Position numbers and translations under genes: made by a program | NCBI RefSeq assembly: GCF_003363715.1 | Contig: NZ_QREV01000033.1 | Location: 1 to 53,520, forward strand | DNA length: 53,520 nt | Direction: 5' to 3' | From: Parabacteroides acidifaciens | GTDB taxonomy: Bacteria > Bacteroidota > Bacteroidia > Bacteroidales > Tannerellaceae | In this document: positions 9,039 to 16,991 of the stretch, in pieces | Layout: every line of letters begins with the position of its first letter | How positions within the stretch are numbered: the first letter of the stretch is position 1 | Notes under the pieces: model-generated | The model's input: the letters and a program-made list of their open reading frames with translations, nothing else | What the model was told of the DNA's origin: nothing | Databases searched by the model: none

Positions 9039-9482
9039 TTATTCTCTTTTAAAATAGACATATTTAGGTTCTGTAGGGACGTAGCTGTCATCATCCCACA
9101 GTGTGCTTGTGATCATCAGATCGGCACTGTAACGGTTACAGGCAATAGGTACGTTATGAACGCGGCATTGGCGAAGCAACATCTGGATATCGGCTTCGTG
9201 CGGCTGTGGGTTCAGGTCGTCAATCAGGAATACGGCAAGGTCGATTTCTTTACGCACTACCATTGCGGCTATCTCAGCATCGCCACCGAGCGGGCCGGAA
9301 TGCATACAGGTTATTTCTGACTGTACACCTTTTTCTTCCATAGCCTGCCGAACCAAACCTCCGGTTGTTCCGGTACATACAATGTAATGATGGGACAGAA
9401 ATTCAGCATTGTGAACAGCCCATTCTACCATGTCAGCCTTACGATTGTCGTGCGCTACAAGCGCGATTGTTAACTTCTTCAT
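9039..9482 (-). CDS. mgsA: Methylglyoxal synthase inside the leucine operon
   Basis: 147 aa, normal length for the family. It converts dihydroxyacetone phosphate to methylglyoxal plus phosphate, a bypass that relieves phosphate or sugar-phosphate stress. Conserved features: HDxxK at 11-15, the phosphate-binding TGTTGG (37-42), catalytic SGPLGGDAEI (Asp68), and FLIDDLNPQPHEAD with Asp88/89 and His95. It has no pathway link with leucine synthesis. It is flanked by two near-identical intergenic repeats (8945-9037 and 9489-9582), so it looks like a cassette placed between cimA-like and leuB. Expression would come from read-through of the leu promoter unless the repeats contain signals I cannot see. 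Confidence 0.95.
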   Translation of the reverse strand: MKKLTIALVAHDNRKADMVEWAVHNAEFLSHHYIVCTGTTGGLVRQAMEEKGVQSEITCMHSGPLGGDAEIAAMVVRKEIDLAVFLIDDLNPQPHEADIQMLLRQCRVHNVPIACNRYSADLMITSTLWDDDSYVPTEPKYVYFKRE

Positions 9483-9488
9483 AACTTC

Positions 9489-9582
9489 AATAATTTATTA
9501 ATTTGCAAATATGCCAATGTGCCAATGAAAAACCGATGTAACCACAAATTGGCACATTAGCACATTGATCTATTGGCACATT
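9489..9582. repeat. Intergenic GTGCCAAT repeat, copy B
   Basis: Same order of parts as copy A: AATAATTTATTAATTTG, then ATGCCAATGTGCCAATGAAAA, then AATTGGCACATTAGCACATTG and ATTGGCACATTATT. By eye the two are about 80-85% identical over some 93 bases and lie in direct orientation. Confidence 0.8.
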
Positions 9583-9584
9583 AT

Positions 9585-11093
9585 TCATTGCTCTATCTTG
9601 TTCAGCATCTTCAATGTCGCCTTGATGGCTGCTTCCGTCTGGTCGGCATCGAGTCCGCGTGTCTTAAAGTCTACTCCGGCATAGTTCCAGCTGATGATAG
9701 TCTGCACGAATGCATCGGTTCGTCCGCCGGGCGGGATGGATACGGAATAGTTGGTCAGCATCGGGAATGGACGGCCCAGATCGGAATATATTTTCCGGAG
9801 GGCACGTACAAAGGCGTCATACTGCCCATCGCCGGAAGCCGATTCCTGATAGGCTTCCCCATTGATCTCTATCTTCAGGGTTGCAACAGGTTTCAGGCCC
9901 TGCGCCAAAGATAAAGAATAATTTAATATGCGGATGCGCTGATCGGCAATTGTATCGTGGTGAAGCACATCGCTGATGATATACGGCAGGTCTTCCGTCG
10001 TAACCATTTCCTTCTTATCGCCCAATTCGATGATCCGCTCGGTCACCTTACGCATGGAGTTTTCGTCGATGTCGATCCCCAATGATTCGAGGTTCTTGCG
10101 AATATTCGCCTTGCCGGATGTTTTTCCGAGTGCATACTCGCGGACGCGGCCGAAGCGTTCAGGCAGCAGGTCGTTACAATAGAGATTGTTCTTACTGTCG
10201 CCATCGGCATGGACACCGGCACACTGCGTAAAGACATGTTCGCCGATGATCGGTTTGTTTGTGGGGATATGGACGCCGGAGAAGGTTTCCACCAGGCGGC
10301 TGGCATAGTTGATCTTCTCTTCCCGGAGCGTTGTTTCCACTCCCAACTGGTCTTTCAGAACGGCAAGCACACTGCTGAGAGGAGCGTTTCCTGCACGTTC
10401 GCCCAAGCCGTTCAGCGTGGTATGAACGCCATTGATTCCGGCACGGACGGCAGAATAGACATTGGCAACGGCCAAGTCATAATCGTTGTGAGCGTGGAAA
10501 TCAAACTTCAGATCCGGATAACGGATCACCATATCCTTACAATAATCGTATGTGTTACCAGGATTCAGGATACCCAACGTATCGGGCAACATGAACCGGC
10601 GCACCGGCAGGTCACGAAGCGAATCGACAAACTGATAGACATATTCCGGCGAATTCTTGATACCGTTCGACCAGTCTTCCAGATAGACATTCACTCCTAT
10701 CCCCCGTTCCGTCGCCAGGTTGATGACGCTGCGGATATCGGCAAAATGCTGTTCGGGAGTTTTACGCAGTTGCTCCGTCACATGCTTGTAAGAGCCTTTG
10801 CAAAGCAGGTTCACGGTCCGGCACCCCGCAGCCTCGATCCAGTTCAGCGAGACATCGCCATCGACGAAGCCGAGCACTTCGAGCTTCTGGATATTTCCGG
10901 TACGTTCCGCCCAGGAAGCCACACGCTTCACGGCCTCAAACTCGCCGTCCGAGACACGCGCAGATGCGATCTCGAGGCGGTTCACACCCAAGTCGAGCAA
11001 TGCCTGGGCAATACTCAGTTTCTCATGCGCCGCAAAAGAAACTCCTGATGTCTGTTCCCCGTCACGCAGGGTGGTATCCATTATTTCTATCAT
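9585..11093 (-). CDS. cimA: LeuA-family synthase, probable (R)-citramalate synthase
   Basis: 502 aa. It has a DRE-TIM barrel HMGL-like catalytic domain (DTTLRDGEQ at 6-14, metal ligands in FDFHAHNDYD, GLGERAGNA), followed by a LeuA-type allosteric dimer domain (about 375-500, ASGDGQYDAFVRALRKI). It is clearly distinct from the other LeuA of this operon: the active-site entrance reads DGEQTSGVSF rather than [12 protein letters not shown] infer citramalate synthase: acetyl-CoA plus pyruvate to citramalate, which LeuCD and LeuB would turn into 2-oxobutyrate for isoleucine. A second isopropylmalate synthase or a homocitrate-type enzyme are the alternatives. It is co-transcribed with leuD upstream and mgsA downstream. 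Confidence 0.7.
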   Translation of the reverse strand: MIEIMDTTLRDGEQTSGVSFAAHEKLSIAQALLDLGVNRLEIASARVSDGEFEAVKRVASWAERTGNIQKLEVLGFVDGDVSLNWIEAAGCRTVNLLCKGSYKHVTEQLRKTPEQHFADIRSVINLATERGIGVNVYLEDWSNGIKNSPEYVYQFVDSLRDLPVRRFMLPDTLGILNPGNTYDYCKDMVIRYPDLKFDFHAHNDYDLAVANVYSAVRAGINGVHTTLNGLGERAGNAPLSSVLAVLKDQLGVETTLREEKINYASRLVETFSGVHIPTNKPIIGEHVFTQCAGVHADGDSKNNLYCNDLLPERFGRVREYALGKTSGKANIRKNLESLGIDIDENSMRKVTERIIELGDKKEMVTTEDLPYIISDVLHHDTIADQRIRILNYSLSLAQGLKPVATLKIEINGEAYQESASGDGQYDAFVRALRKIYSDLGRPFPMLTNYSVSIPPGGRTDAFVQTIISWNYAGVDFKTRGLDADQTEAAIKATLKMLNKIEQ

Positions 11094-11120
11094 AATTGTT
11101 TGTTTTTCATAAATGATGTG

Positions 11121-11711
11121 TCATTTACGTCCCTTTTCGAATGCCTCTATCTTTTCCTTATTAGACAGGAGGTAGTCGATGTCGTCGAGACCATTGACCA
11201 GGCAATCCTTTTTGTAGGCGTTGATGTCGAAATGTTCGCTTTTGCCGGTTGCCTTGTTGGTGATCGTCTGGGCGGGCAGGTTGACTTCTACTTCTGTTTT
11301 CGGATCGGCATAGATAGAGTCGAAGAGTTCTGCCAGGAATTGTTCGCTTACAACCACCGGAAGAACAAAGTTGTTCAACTCATTGTTTTTGTGGATGTCG
11401 GCGAAGAAGCTGGAGACAACCACCCGGAAACCGTAATCGGCTATTGCCCAGGCTGCATGTTCGCGGCTGGAACCGGAACCGAAGTTTTTTCCTGCCACCA
11501 GAATCTGGCCGCCATAAGTCGGATCATTCAAGACGAACGATTCGATTTTGTTTCCCTGCTTGTCATACCGCCAGTCGCGGAACAAGTTTTCGCCGAAACC
11601 TTTCTTGTCTGTCGCTTTCAGGAAACGGGCCGGGATGATCTGGTCTGTGTCCACATTCTCCAAAGGGAGTGGAACACAAGTAGATGTTATGATATTGAAT
11701 TTCTGTTTCAT
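11121..11711 (-). CDS. leuD: 3-isopropylmalate dehydratase small subunit
   Basis: 196 aa. The small swivel-domain subunit of isopropylmalate isomerase, partner of LeuC. Family hallmarks: [19 protein letters not shown] near residues 14-32, and the substrate-loop [29 protein letters not shown] near 78-106. It lies 41 bases after leuC, the usual order. The heterodimer would also hydrate and dehydrate citramalate if the neighbouring synthase makes it. Confidence 0.97.
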   Translation of the reverse strand: MKQKFNIITSTCVPLPLENVDTDQIIPARFLKATDKKGFGENLFRDWRYDKQGNKIESFVLNDPTYGGQILVAGKNFGSGSSREHAAWAIADYGFRVVVSSFFADIHKNNELNNFVLPVVVSEQFLAELFDSIYADPKTEVEVNLPAQTITNKATGKSEHFDINAYKKDCLVNGLDDIDYLLSNKEKIEAFEKGRK

Positions 11712-11752
11712 ATCTTTGATATTTTATCGTTTTACTATTTGATTTCGTACGA

Positions 11753-13147
11753 TTAAATGAACTGTCTCGGATCAGTAATCTCGCCCGTCACGGCGGCAGC
11801 GGCTGCTACCAGCGGACCAGCCAGAATCGTGCGTGCGCCCGGTCCCTGACGACCTTCGAAATTACGGTTGCTGGTCGAAACGGCATACTTGCCTGCCGGG
11901 ATCTTATCATCGTTCATCGCCAGACAAGCCGAGCAACCCGGTTGACGGAGTTGGAAACCTGCCTCTTCAAATATCTTATCCAGACCTTCCTCGCGTATCT
12001 GAGCATCTACCATCCAGGAGCCGGGCACCAACCAGGCAATCACATGATCCGCTTTCTTCCGGCCCTTCACGATAGAGGCAAAAGCGCGGAAGTCTTCGAT
12101 ACGTCCGTTCGTACAAGAACCCAGGAAGACATAGTCGATCTTCTTTCCAAGCAACGATTCGCCCGGTTCGAAACCCATATAAGCCATTGATTTCAGGAAA
12201 GAAGTCTTAGCCACTTCGCTCATGCCCTCGACAGTCGGGATATGCTGCGTGATCCCCATACCCATGCCCGGATTGGTTCCATAAGTCACCATCGGCTCGA
12301 TATCAGCAGCATCAAACCGGATTTCTTTATCGAAGACGGCATCATCGCCACTCTTCAGCGTCTTCCAGTAAGCGACAGCCTTCTCCCATTCTTCACCTAC
12401 CGGAGCATTTTCACGTCCTTTCAGATAGGCAAAAGTCGTTTCGTCGGGGGCAATCATGCCACCACGCGCACCCATTTCGATCGAAAGGTTACACAAAGTC
12501 AGGCGTCCTTCCATCGACAGACTGCGAACGGCCGAGCCGGCATATTCCACGAAATATCCGGTAGCCCCGCTGGTCGTCACCTTCGACATAAGGTAGAGCG
12601 CCACGTCCTTTGCTGTTACGCCTTTGCCCAATGTGCCTTCCACGCTGATACGCATGGTCTTCGGTTTTGCCTGCAAAATACATTGTGAAGCCATCACCAT
12701 CTCCACTTCGCTGGTTCCGATACCGAAAGCGACAGCTCCTACAGCTCCGTGCGTGGAGGTGTGCGAGTCGCCGCAGACGATTGTCATGCCCGGCAAGGTC
12801 AAGGCACGTTCGGGACCGACCACATGGATGATACCGTTGCGTTCATTCAGCATTCCGTAGTGGGTCAGGCCGAAGTCGGCGGCATTCCGTGCCAGCGTGT
12901 CGACCTGGTTCTTCGAGATCGGGTCTTCTATCGGTTTGTCCTGGTCGTGTGTCGGCGTGTTGTGGTCCGGCATACAATAGATACGTTCCGGGCGAAGCGG
13001 TTTCAAACCACGTGCACGCATACCGGCAAAGGCCTGCGGGCTGGTTACTTCATGACAGTAAAGTCTGTCGATGTAAAGCTGTGTGGGTCCCTCTTCGATC
13101 TTCGTGACCACGTGGGAATCCCAAATCTTGTCAAATAGTGTATTCAT
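11753..13147 (-). CDS. leuC: 3-isopropylmalate dehydratase large subunit
   Basis: 464 aa. The aconitase-fold subunit that carries the [4Fe-4S] cluster and interconverts 2- and 3-isopropylmalate. Cluster ligands are visible in FLGSCTNGR (near 344-352) and [11 protein letters not shown] (near 405-415); the N-terminal PDHNTPT and [22 protein letters not shown] segments are typical. It starts 8 bases after leuA, so the two are translationally close. The cluster makes it oxygen-sensitive, consistent with an anaerobe. Confidence 0.97.
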   Translation of the reverse strand: MNTLFDKIWDSHVVTKIEEGPTQLYIDRLYCHEVTSPQAFAGMRARGLKPLRPERIYCMPDHNTPTHDQDKPIEDPISKNQVDTLARNAADFGLTHYGMLNERNGIIHVVGPERALTLPGMTIVCGDSHTSTHGAVGAVAFGIGTSEVEMVMASQCILQAKPKTMRISVEGTLGKGVTAKDVALYLMSKVTTSGATGYFVEYAGSAVRSLSMEGRLTLCNLSIEMGARGGMIAPDETTFAYLKGRENAPVGEEWEKAVAYWKTLKSGDDAVFDKEIRFDAADIEPMVTYGTNPGMGMGITQHIPTVEGMSEVAKTSFLKSMAYMGFEPGESLLGKKIDYVFLGSCTNGRIEDFRAFASIVKGRKKADHVIAWLVPGSWMVDAQIREEGLDKIFEEAGFQLRQPGCSACLAMNDDKIPAGKYAVSTSNRNFEGRQGPGARTILAGPLVAAAAAVTGEITDPRQFI

Positions 13148-13155
13148 AATTTCTT

Positions 13156-14652
13156 TTATTTTACAAATTTGTTGATTGCATCGATGAATGCTTCTACCGA
13201 AGCGGCAATGATATCGGTATTGGCGGCAAAACCATAATAACGGTTTCCTTCATATTCCACCTGCATGTGCACTTTACCCATATCGTCACTGCCCTTATTA
13301 ATAGCCTGGATCAGGAATTCCTGGATAGTCATCGTGCGGTGGATAATCGATTTCACTGCTTTGATTGCCGCATCGACAGGCCCGTTTCCAGAAGCGGCAG
13401 CTTCAAACTTCTCACCTGCGATATCCAGGCAAACGCTGGCAACGGATTGCAGGCCGACGCCGGAAGTCACTTGCAGGTAATCTAATTTGATACGGTGCAT
13501 AGCCGTACGGTCTTTGCCAGCAAGCATCAGGACATCGTCATCGTTAATATCTTTCTTGCGGTCCGCCAACTTCAGGAATTCTTCATATACCTTATCCAGC
13601 TTTTCCTGTGACAGCTCGACGCCCAAGACCTGCAGGCGATGTTTCAGGGCAGCGCGTCCGCTACGGGCGGTCAATACGATTGCATTATCGTCGATACCCA
13701 CATCTTTCGGGTCGATGATTTCATAACTTTCGCGGTTCTTCAAGACACCGTCCTGGTGAATGCCGGAAGAGTGGGCGAAGGCGTTACGTCCGACGATCGC
13801 CTTGTTCGGTTGGATCGGCATATTCATTAGGCTCGACACCATACGGCTGACACCGTAGATCTTCGTCGTATTGATATTAGTGATGATTTCACGTTCCTTA
13901 TGGCTCTTGAAAATCATGGCGATTTCTTCTAAAGAGGTGTTACCGGCACGTTCGCCGATACCGTTCATGGTGACCTCCACCTGGCGGGCTCCGTTCAACA
14001 CGCCCTGTACGGTGTTGGCGGTTGCCATTCCCAAGTCATTGTGGCAATGGGTAGAGATGACAGCCTTCTCGATACCATCTACATGCTCCATCAGGTATTT
14101 GATTTTCGCACCATATTCGTCCGGCAGGCAATAACCGGTCGTATCGGGAATATTCACAACCGTAGCGCCGGCCTTGATAACAGCTTCTACCACACGTGCC
14201 AGATATTCGTTGTCCGTACGTCCGGCATCTTCGCAATAGAACTCGATGTCTTCTACATACTTCTTGGCATATTTGGTTGCCGCAATGGCACGTTCCAGAA
14301 TCTCTTCCTGATTGGAATTGAATTTATATTTAATATGATAGTCGGATGTACCGATACCCGTATGGATACGTCCGCGTTTCGCGAACTTCAGAGCTTCGGC
14401 AGCCACGTCGATATCTTTTTCAACCGCACGGGTAAGCGCACAGATAGTAGGCCATGTTACGGCTTTCGATATTTCAACAACGCTATTAAAATCACCCGGG
14501 CTCGACACGGGGAAACCGGCTTCAATCACATCGACACCCAGTTCTTCCAGCGCTCTCGCAACCTGAATCTTCTCAATGCTGTTTAACTGGCAACCCGGCA
14601 CCTGCTCGCCGTCGCGTAATGTAGTGTCGAAAATAAATAATCTGTCTGACAT
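13156..14652 (-). CDS. leuA: 2-isopropylmalate synthase
   Basis: 498 aa. It condenses acetyl-CoA with 2-oxoisovalerate, the committed step to leucine. The catalytic TIM barrel shows [12 protein letters not shown] (9-20), [14 protein letters not shown] with metal-binding His residues, and GIGERAGN. The LeuA_dimer regulatory domain (about 380-498) has [17 protein letters not shown], the usual site of leucine feedback inhibition. It is the first gene of the leu operon and lies behind the attenuator and leader peptide described below, so it is likely controlled both by leucine binding and by transcription attenuation. Confidence 0.96.
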   Translation of the reverse strand: MSDRLFIFDTTLRDGEQVPGCQLNSIEKIQVARALEELGVDVIEAGFPVSSPGDFNSVVEISKAVTWPTICALTRAVEKDIDVAAEALKFAKRGRIHTGIGTSDYHIKYKFNSNQEEILERAIAATKYAKKYVEDIEFYCEDAGRTDNEYLARVVEAVIKAGATVVNIPDTTGYCLPDEYGAKIKYLMEHVDGIEKAVISTHCHNDLGMATANTVQGVLNGARQVEVTMNGIGERAGNTSLEEIAMIFKSHKEREIITNINTTKIYGVSRMVSSLMNMPIQPNKAIVGRNAFAHSSGIHQDGVLKNRESYEIIDPKDVGIDDNAIVLTARSGRAALKHRLQVLGVELSQEKLDKVYEEFLKLADRKKDINDDDVLMLAGKDRTAMHRIKLDYLQVTSGVGLQSVASVCLDIAGEKFEAAASGNGPVDAAIKAVKSIIHRTMTIQEFLIQAINKGSDDMGKVHMQVEYEGNRYYGFAANTDIIAASVEAFIDAINKFVK

Positions 14653-14694
14653 AGTTCTATCCTCTTTAATTTATTATAACTTACTATTCCTTTA

Positions 14695-14732
14695 ATAAAA
14701 AAAGCCTCTCTCACAAGGAAGTGAGAAAGGCT
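14695..14732 (-). terminator. Attenuator terminator of leu operon
   Basis: On the minus strand AGCCTTTCTCAC pairs with GTGAGAGAGGCT around loop TTCCTT (one G.U pair), followed by TTTTTTTATT. It sits between the leader peptide and leuA. Its 5' arm and loop are exactly complementary to the antiterminator segment at 14768-14778. Confidence 0.9.
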
Positions 14733-14769
14733 CTTTAATATCTTTATGCCCAGCAAAGCATATACAGTC

Positions 14770-14844
14770 TCACTTCCTATCCCGTTCCCAGAGTAGAATA
14801 ATATTTAGAGAAATAATGAGACTATTTAGCATTTCCTGTTTCAT
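14770..14844 (-). CDS. leu operon leader peptide (24 aa)
   Basis: ATG at 14844, TGA at 14770-14772. Residues 5-19 read MLNSLIISLNIILLW: five Leu and four Ile in the 24-aa peptide. All five Leu codons are CTA or CTC, whereas the structural genes favour CTG, so the choice should make stalling sensitive to the supply of minor leucyl-tRNAs. The peptide itself is not expected to have a function; its translation senses charged tRNA for leucine and perhaps isoleucine. The start lies 33 bases downstream of the -7 box. Confidence 0.85.
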   Translation of the reverse strand: MKQEMLNSLIISLNIILLWERDRK

Positions 14845-14877
14845 GTTGTTCTTTTCGTTGTTTCTGTTTGAACGCTG

Positions 14878-14908
14878 CAAAGATACAGCCTTTTTCCAAA
14901 CCACCAAA
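14878..14908 (-). promoter_or_regulatory. leu operon promoter (TTTG-N19-TATCTTTG)
   Basis: On the minus strand, -33 TTTG (plus 14905-14908), 19 bases, then -7 TATCTTTG (plus 14878-14885): a full match to the Bacteroidota primary-sigma consensus. Spacing and distance to the leader ATG are almost the same as in the ilv promoter. Confidence 0.88.
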
Positions 14909-14988
14909 TATAAATCGAAGTTTTTTATATATATTTTCTTATAAAACGTAAGTTAGATAAGTAAAAGCAAAATCAATTCATAACTAAA

Positions 14989-15795
14989 TCATTGCCTCAC
15001 ATAAACGGAAGCCTTAATGCCGAACGGCGCTTTCTTATACGTGTCCAATGAAACCGAACGATGCAAGCTGCTGGTTGAATAGAGCGGGAAGAAAAGTTTG
15101 CCTTTGCCATAGACACGAACAATCTCAAATCCAACCCGGATATTTCCTGCCGGGATCAAGGGAGGCGTATCGTAGGTAAACAAGACTTTTTCTTTCTTTT
15201 CCATTTTCCGGATTGTTTGGTAAATAGGCTGAACCGGCAGTAATTCCGGGTTCATCTCATCAGAAAGATGATACAGATTTATACGTACCAAAACACTGTC
15301 ATACCCGCATCGAAAAATGGGTAACCGGATTTGTTCCAACAGCCCTTCCTTGTCCAATTTCACAGAAATACCGATTTCTTCCCCCAAACTGCCGATGCTA
15401 TCGGTAGCCATCACACCTCCCGGCACCCGTATTCCCTTATTGCTGATCCACTTTCCTTTCATGGGAGAAATAGAGACTTCCGGGAGAACCAGCAGGCTAT
15501 CCTCCAATACAACGGTAACAGGCGAACCGGCAAGTTCCCGGAGGCGGGAAGAGTACTTTTTATATGCAATATGGGATATGGTCAATTGATCGTCCAACAA
15601 GGAATCCGGCACAAACAGGCAGAATTTTCCAGCCTCGTCAGACATTCCTCCAAAGCCTTTTCCCATGACCCCGACATTGACAAAAGCAACAGGTTTCCCC
15701 TTCGCATCTTTAACCACACCGTTTATCTCTGTCTTATGCTCTTGCGCATTGGCAGCAAACAATGAAAACAACAGAAAGAAAAGCAGACATTTCAT
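14989..15795 (-). CDS. Exported protein with carboxypeptidase-regulatory-like domain
   Basis: 268 aa. A signal peptide (MKCLLFFLLFSLFAANAQ) is followed by a CarboxypepD_reg-like beta-sandwich (residues 22-105: INGVVKDAKGKPVAFVNVGVMGKG, then GGMSDEAGKFCLFVPD). In Bacteroidota this domain is common at the N-terminus of TonB-dependent receptors, but here no receptor follows. The rest (105-268) is a beta-rich region I do not recognise. It begins 4 bases after the metallophosphoesterase stop and is the third gene of an operon starting at 18494. Envelope location is inferred. Confidence 0.8.
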   Translation of the reverse strand: MKCLLFFLLFSLFAANAQEHKTEINGVVKDAKGKPVAFVNVGVMGKGFGGMSDEAGKFCLFVPDSLLDDQLTISHIAYKKYSSRLRELAGSPVTVVLEDSLLVLPEVSISPMKGKWISNKGIRVPGGVMATDSIGSLGEEIGISVKLDKEGLLEQIRLPIFRCGYDSVLVRINLYHLSDEMNPELLPVQPIYQTIRKMEKKEKVLFTYDTPPLIPAGNIRVGFEIVRVYGKGKLFFPLYSTSSLHRSVSLDTYKKAPFGIKASVYVRQ

Positions 15796-15799
15796 GATA

Positions 15800-16966
15800 T
15801 TACTTTTTTATAGAGAATTGATCCAGTTCTTTACCATCCACATCCACCACCTGTATCTTCATTTCTTTCGGATCGGCTGTCGCTTTCAGGACAGCGGTAT
15901 TGGAGTTGACGATTATCGGGAACGGAGTTTGGGCCGTTGCATCCTGATGGATGAAACGGTGCAGGTGGCCGCAAAGCATCACATCGGGTTTGGCCTCACG
16001 AAGCAAAGGCATGAACTTATTTTCCACTTCCAGGTTTCCGTGCCAGCCACCCATCGGCGGGATATGGGCTACGATAATCTTGAACGGAGCCTCCTTGTAC
16101 TCCTTGCTGTTCAGGACCTGGCGCAACCATTCGGCCTGTTCCGTCCGGTATTCGTCATAGACCGTAATACCGGCATACTCGATATCGGAATCCGGTTTAT
16201 CTTCCCCGGTATCCAGAATCACGAAACAGATCGGACCTTGCCGGAAAGTATAATAGATATTCTCCTCTTTCGGTGAGAAGTAACGTTGGAACTCGGTTGC
16301 AAAAGCACCGCGCGTTTCATGGTTACCCCGCGTGTAATACATCGGGATTTCGGAGGCAAACAATTTTACCGCCGTGTCCATAAAACCGTCGAATATATGG
16401 TTTTCCTCGTTAAAGACGGAAACCATATCACCGTTAAAAATAAAGAAGTCAGTCTTTTTCAAGTCACATTTGGAAACCAGATTGGACAGGATATCATTTT
16501 TTCCGTGTATGTCATTCACCATCGCGAACGATACGGTATTGTCAGCCGGATTACTTGTCTTGAAGACCAACGGCTTCTTCGAATAGACATCCGTCGAGGC
16601 ATAGTTCCCGTAAATGATTTTATGGCCGATATGGCTCAATACCTCCTGTGCAAACACCCGATAACGATAATTGGTTCCCGGCTTAAGCCCTTTGACTTTC
16701 ACCGTATGGATCGTCGAGGTATTCTTCACGCCGTTGCGGGCATCGAAATAGCGGGGACGCTCCGTCGCATAGAAATCGGAACCATCATCCGGTGCTAACT
16801 CCACCCAGCCGACAGAAGGCTGATCCGACATCCATACAATTGTCACCTCATCAGGTCCCAGATTCTGCAAATAAGGCCCGTGCACCAATTGGATCTTCGA
16901 CTCGACCGCCCCCGCAAGGGAAACAGAAAGCCAAAGAAACATGATCAAAACTTGAAACTTCTTCAT
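15800..16966 (-). CDS. Exported metallophosphoesterase with purple-acid-phosphatase-like N-terminus
   Basis: 388 aa. A signal peptide is followed by a fibronectin-III-like domain of the purple acid phosphatase type (about 25-135: LVHGPYLQNLGPDEVTIVWMSDQPS, GLKPGTNYRYRV), then a calcineurin-like phosphoesterase domain. Metal-ligand motifs in order are VNDIHG, NGDMVS, RGNHE, VAHIPP and CGHLH, a complete dinuclear centre. It would hydrolyse phosphate esters in the periplasm; the substrate is unknown. It sits 25 bases after the upstream GLUG-repeat gene and 4 bases before the next gene, in one operon. Confidence 0.9.
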   Translation of the reverse strand: MKKFQVLIMFLWLSVSLAGAVESKIQLVHGPYLQNLGPDEVTIVWMSDQPSVGWVELAPDDGSDFYATERPRYFDARNGVKNTSTIHTVKVKGLKPGTNYRYRVFAQEVLSHIGHKIIYGNYASTDVYSKKPLVFKTSNPADNTVSFAMVNDIHGKNDILSNLVSKCDLKKTDFFIFNGDMVSVFNEENHIFDGFMDTAVKLFASEIPMYYTRGNHETRGAFATEFQRYFSPKEENIYYTFRQGPICFVILDTGEDKPDSDIEYAGITVYDEYRTEQAEWLRQVLNSKEYKEAPFKIIVAHIPPMGGWHGNLEVENKFMPLLREAKPDVMLCGHLHRFIHQDATAQTPFPIIVNSNTAVLKATADPKEMKIQVVDVDGKELDQFSIKK

Positions 16967-16991
16967 GATATAGATAATTTAAGTTATTCAG

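Larger units (their letters stand above)
14695..14844 (-). promoter_or_regulatory. Leader-peptide transcription attenuator of the leu operon
   Basis: The layout is classic. A short Leu/Ile-rich reading frame (14770-14844) ends in a stop codon that lies inside AGGAAGTGAGA (minus strand, 14768-14778). That 11-mer is perfectly complementary to TCTCACTTCCT, which forms the 5' arm and loop of the terminator (plus 14716-14726). A ribosome that reaches the stop would cover the 11-mer and allow the terminator; one that stalls at Leu or Ile codons would free it to form the antiterminator. The spacer ATAAAGATATT (14737-14747) is shared with the ilv attenuator. Seen directly: the elements and their complementarity. 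The mechanism is inferred from enterobacterial leu/ilv attenuation. Confidence 0.88.

Noticed and set aside
9039-9482. mgsA as part of a leucine-related pathway
   Set aside because: All catalytic residues match methylglyoxal synthase; there is no biochemical link to leucine, so position is treated as a cassette effect.
8945-9582. GTGCCAAT repeats as a CRISPR array
   Set aside because: Units are too short and irregular, lack uniform spacers, and are interrupted by mgsA; no cas genes.
10209-11048. 279-codon frame opposite the cimA-like gene, and similar long antisense frames at 23026-23874, 36546-37325, 40939-41808 and 50817-51671
   Set aside because: Each lies antisense to a well-supported gene and has composition typical of shadow frames.
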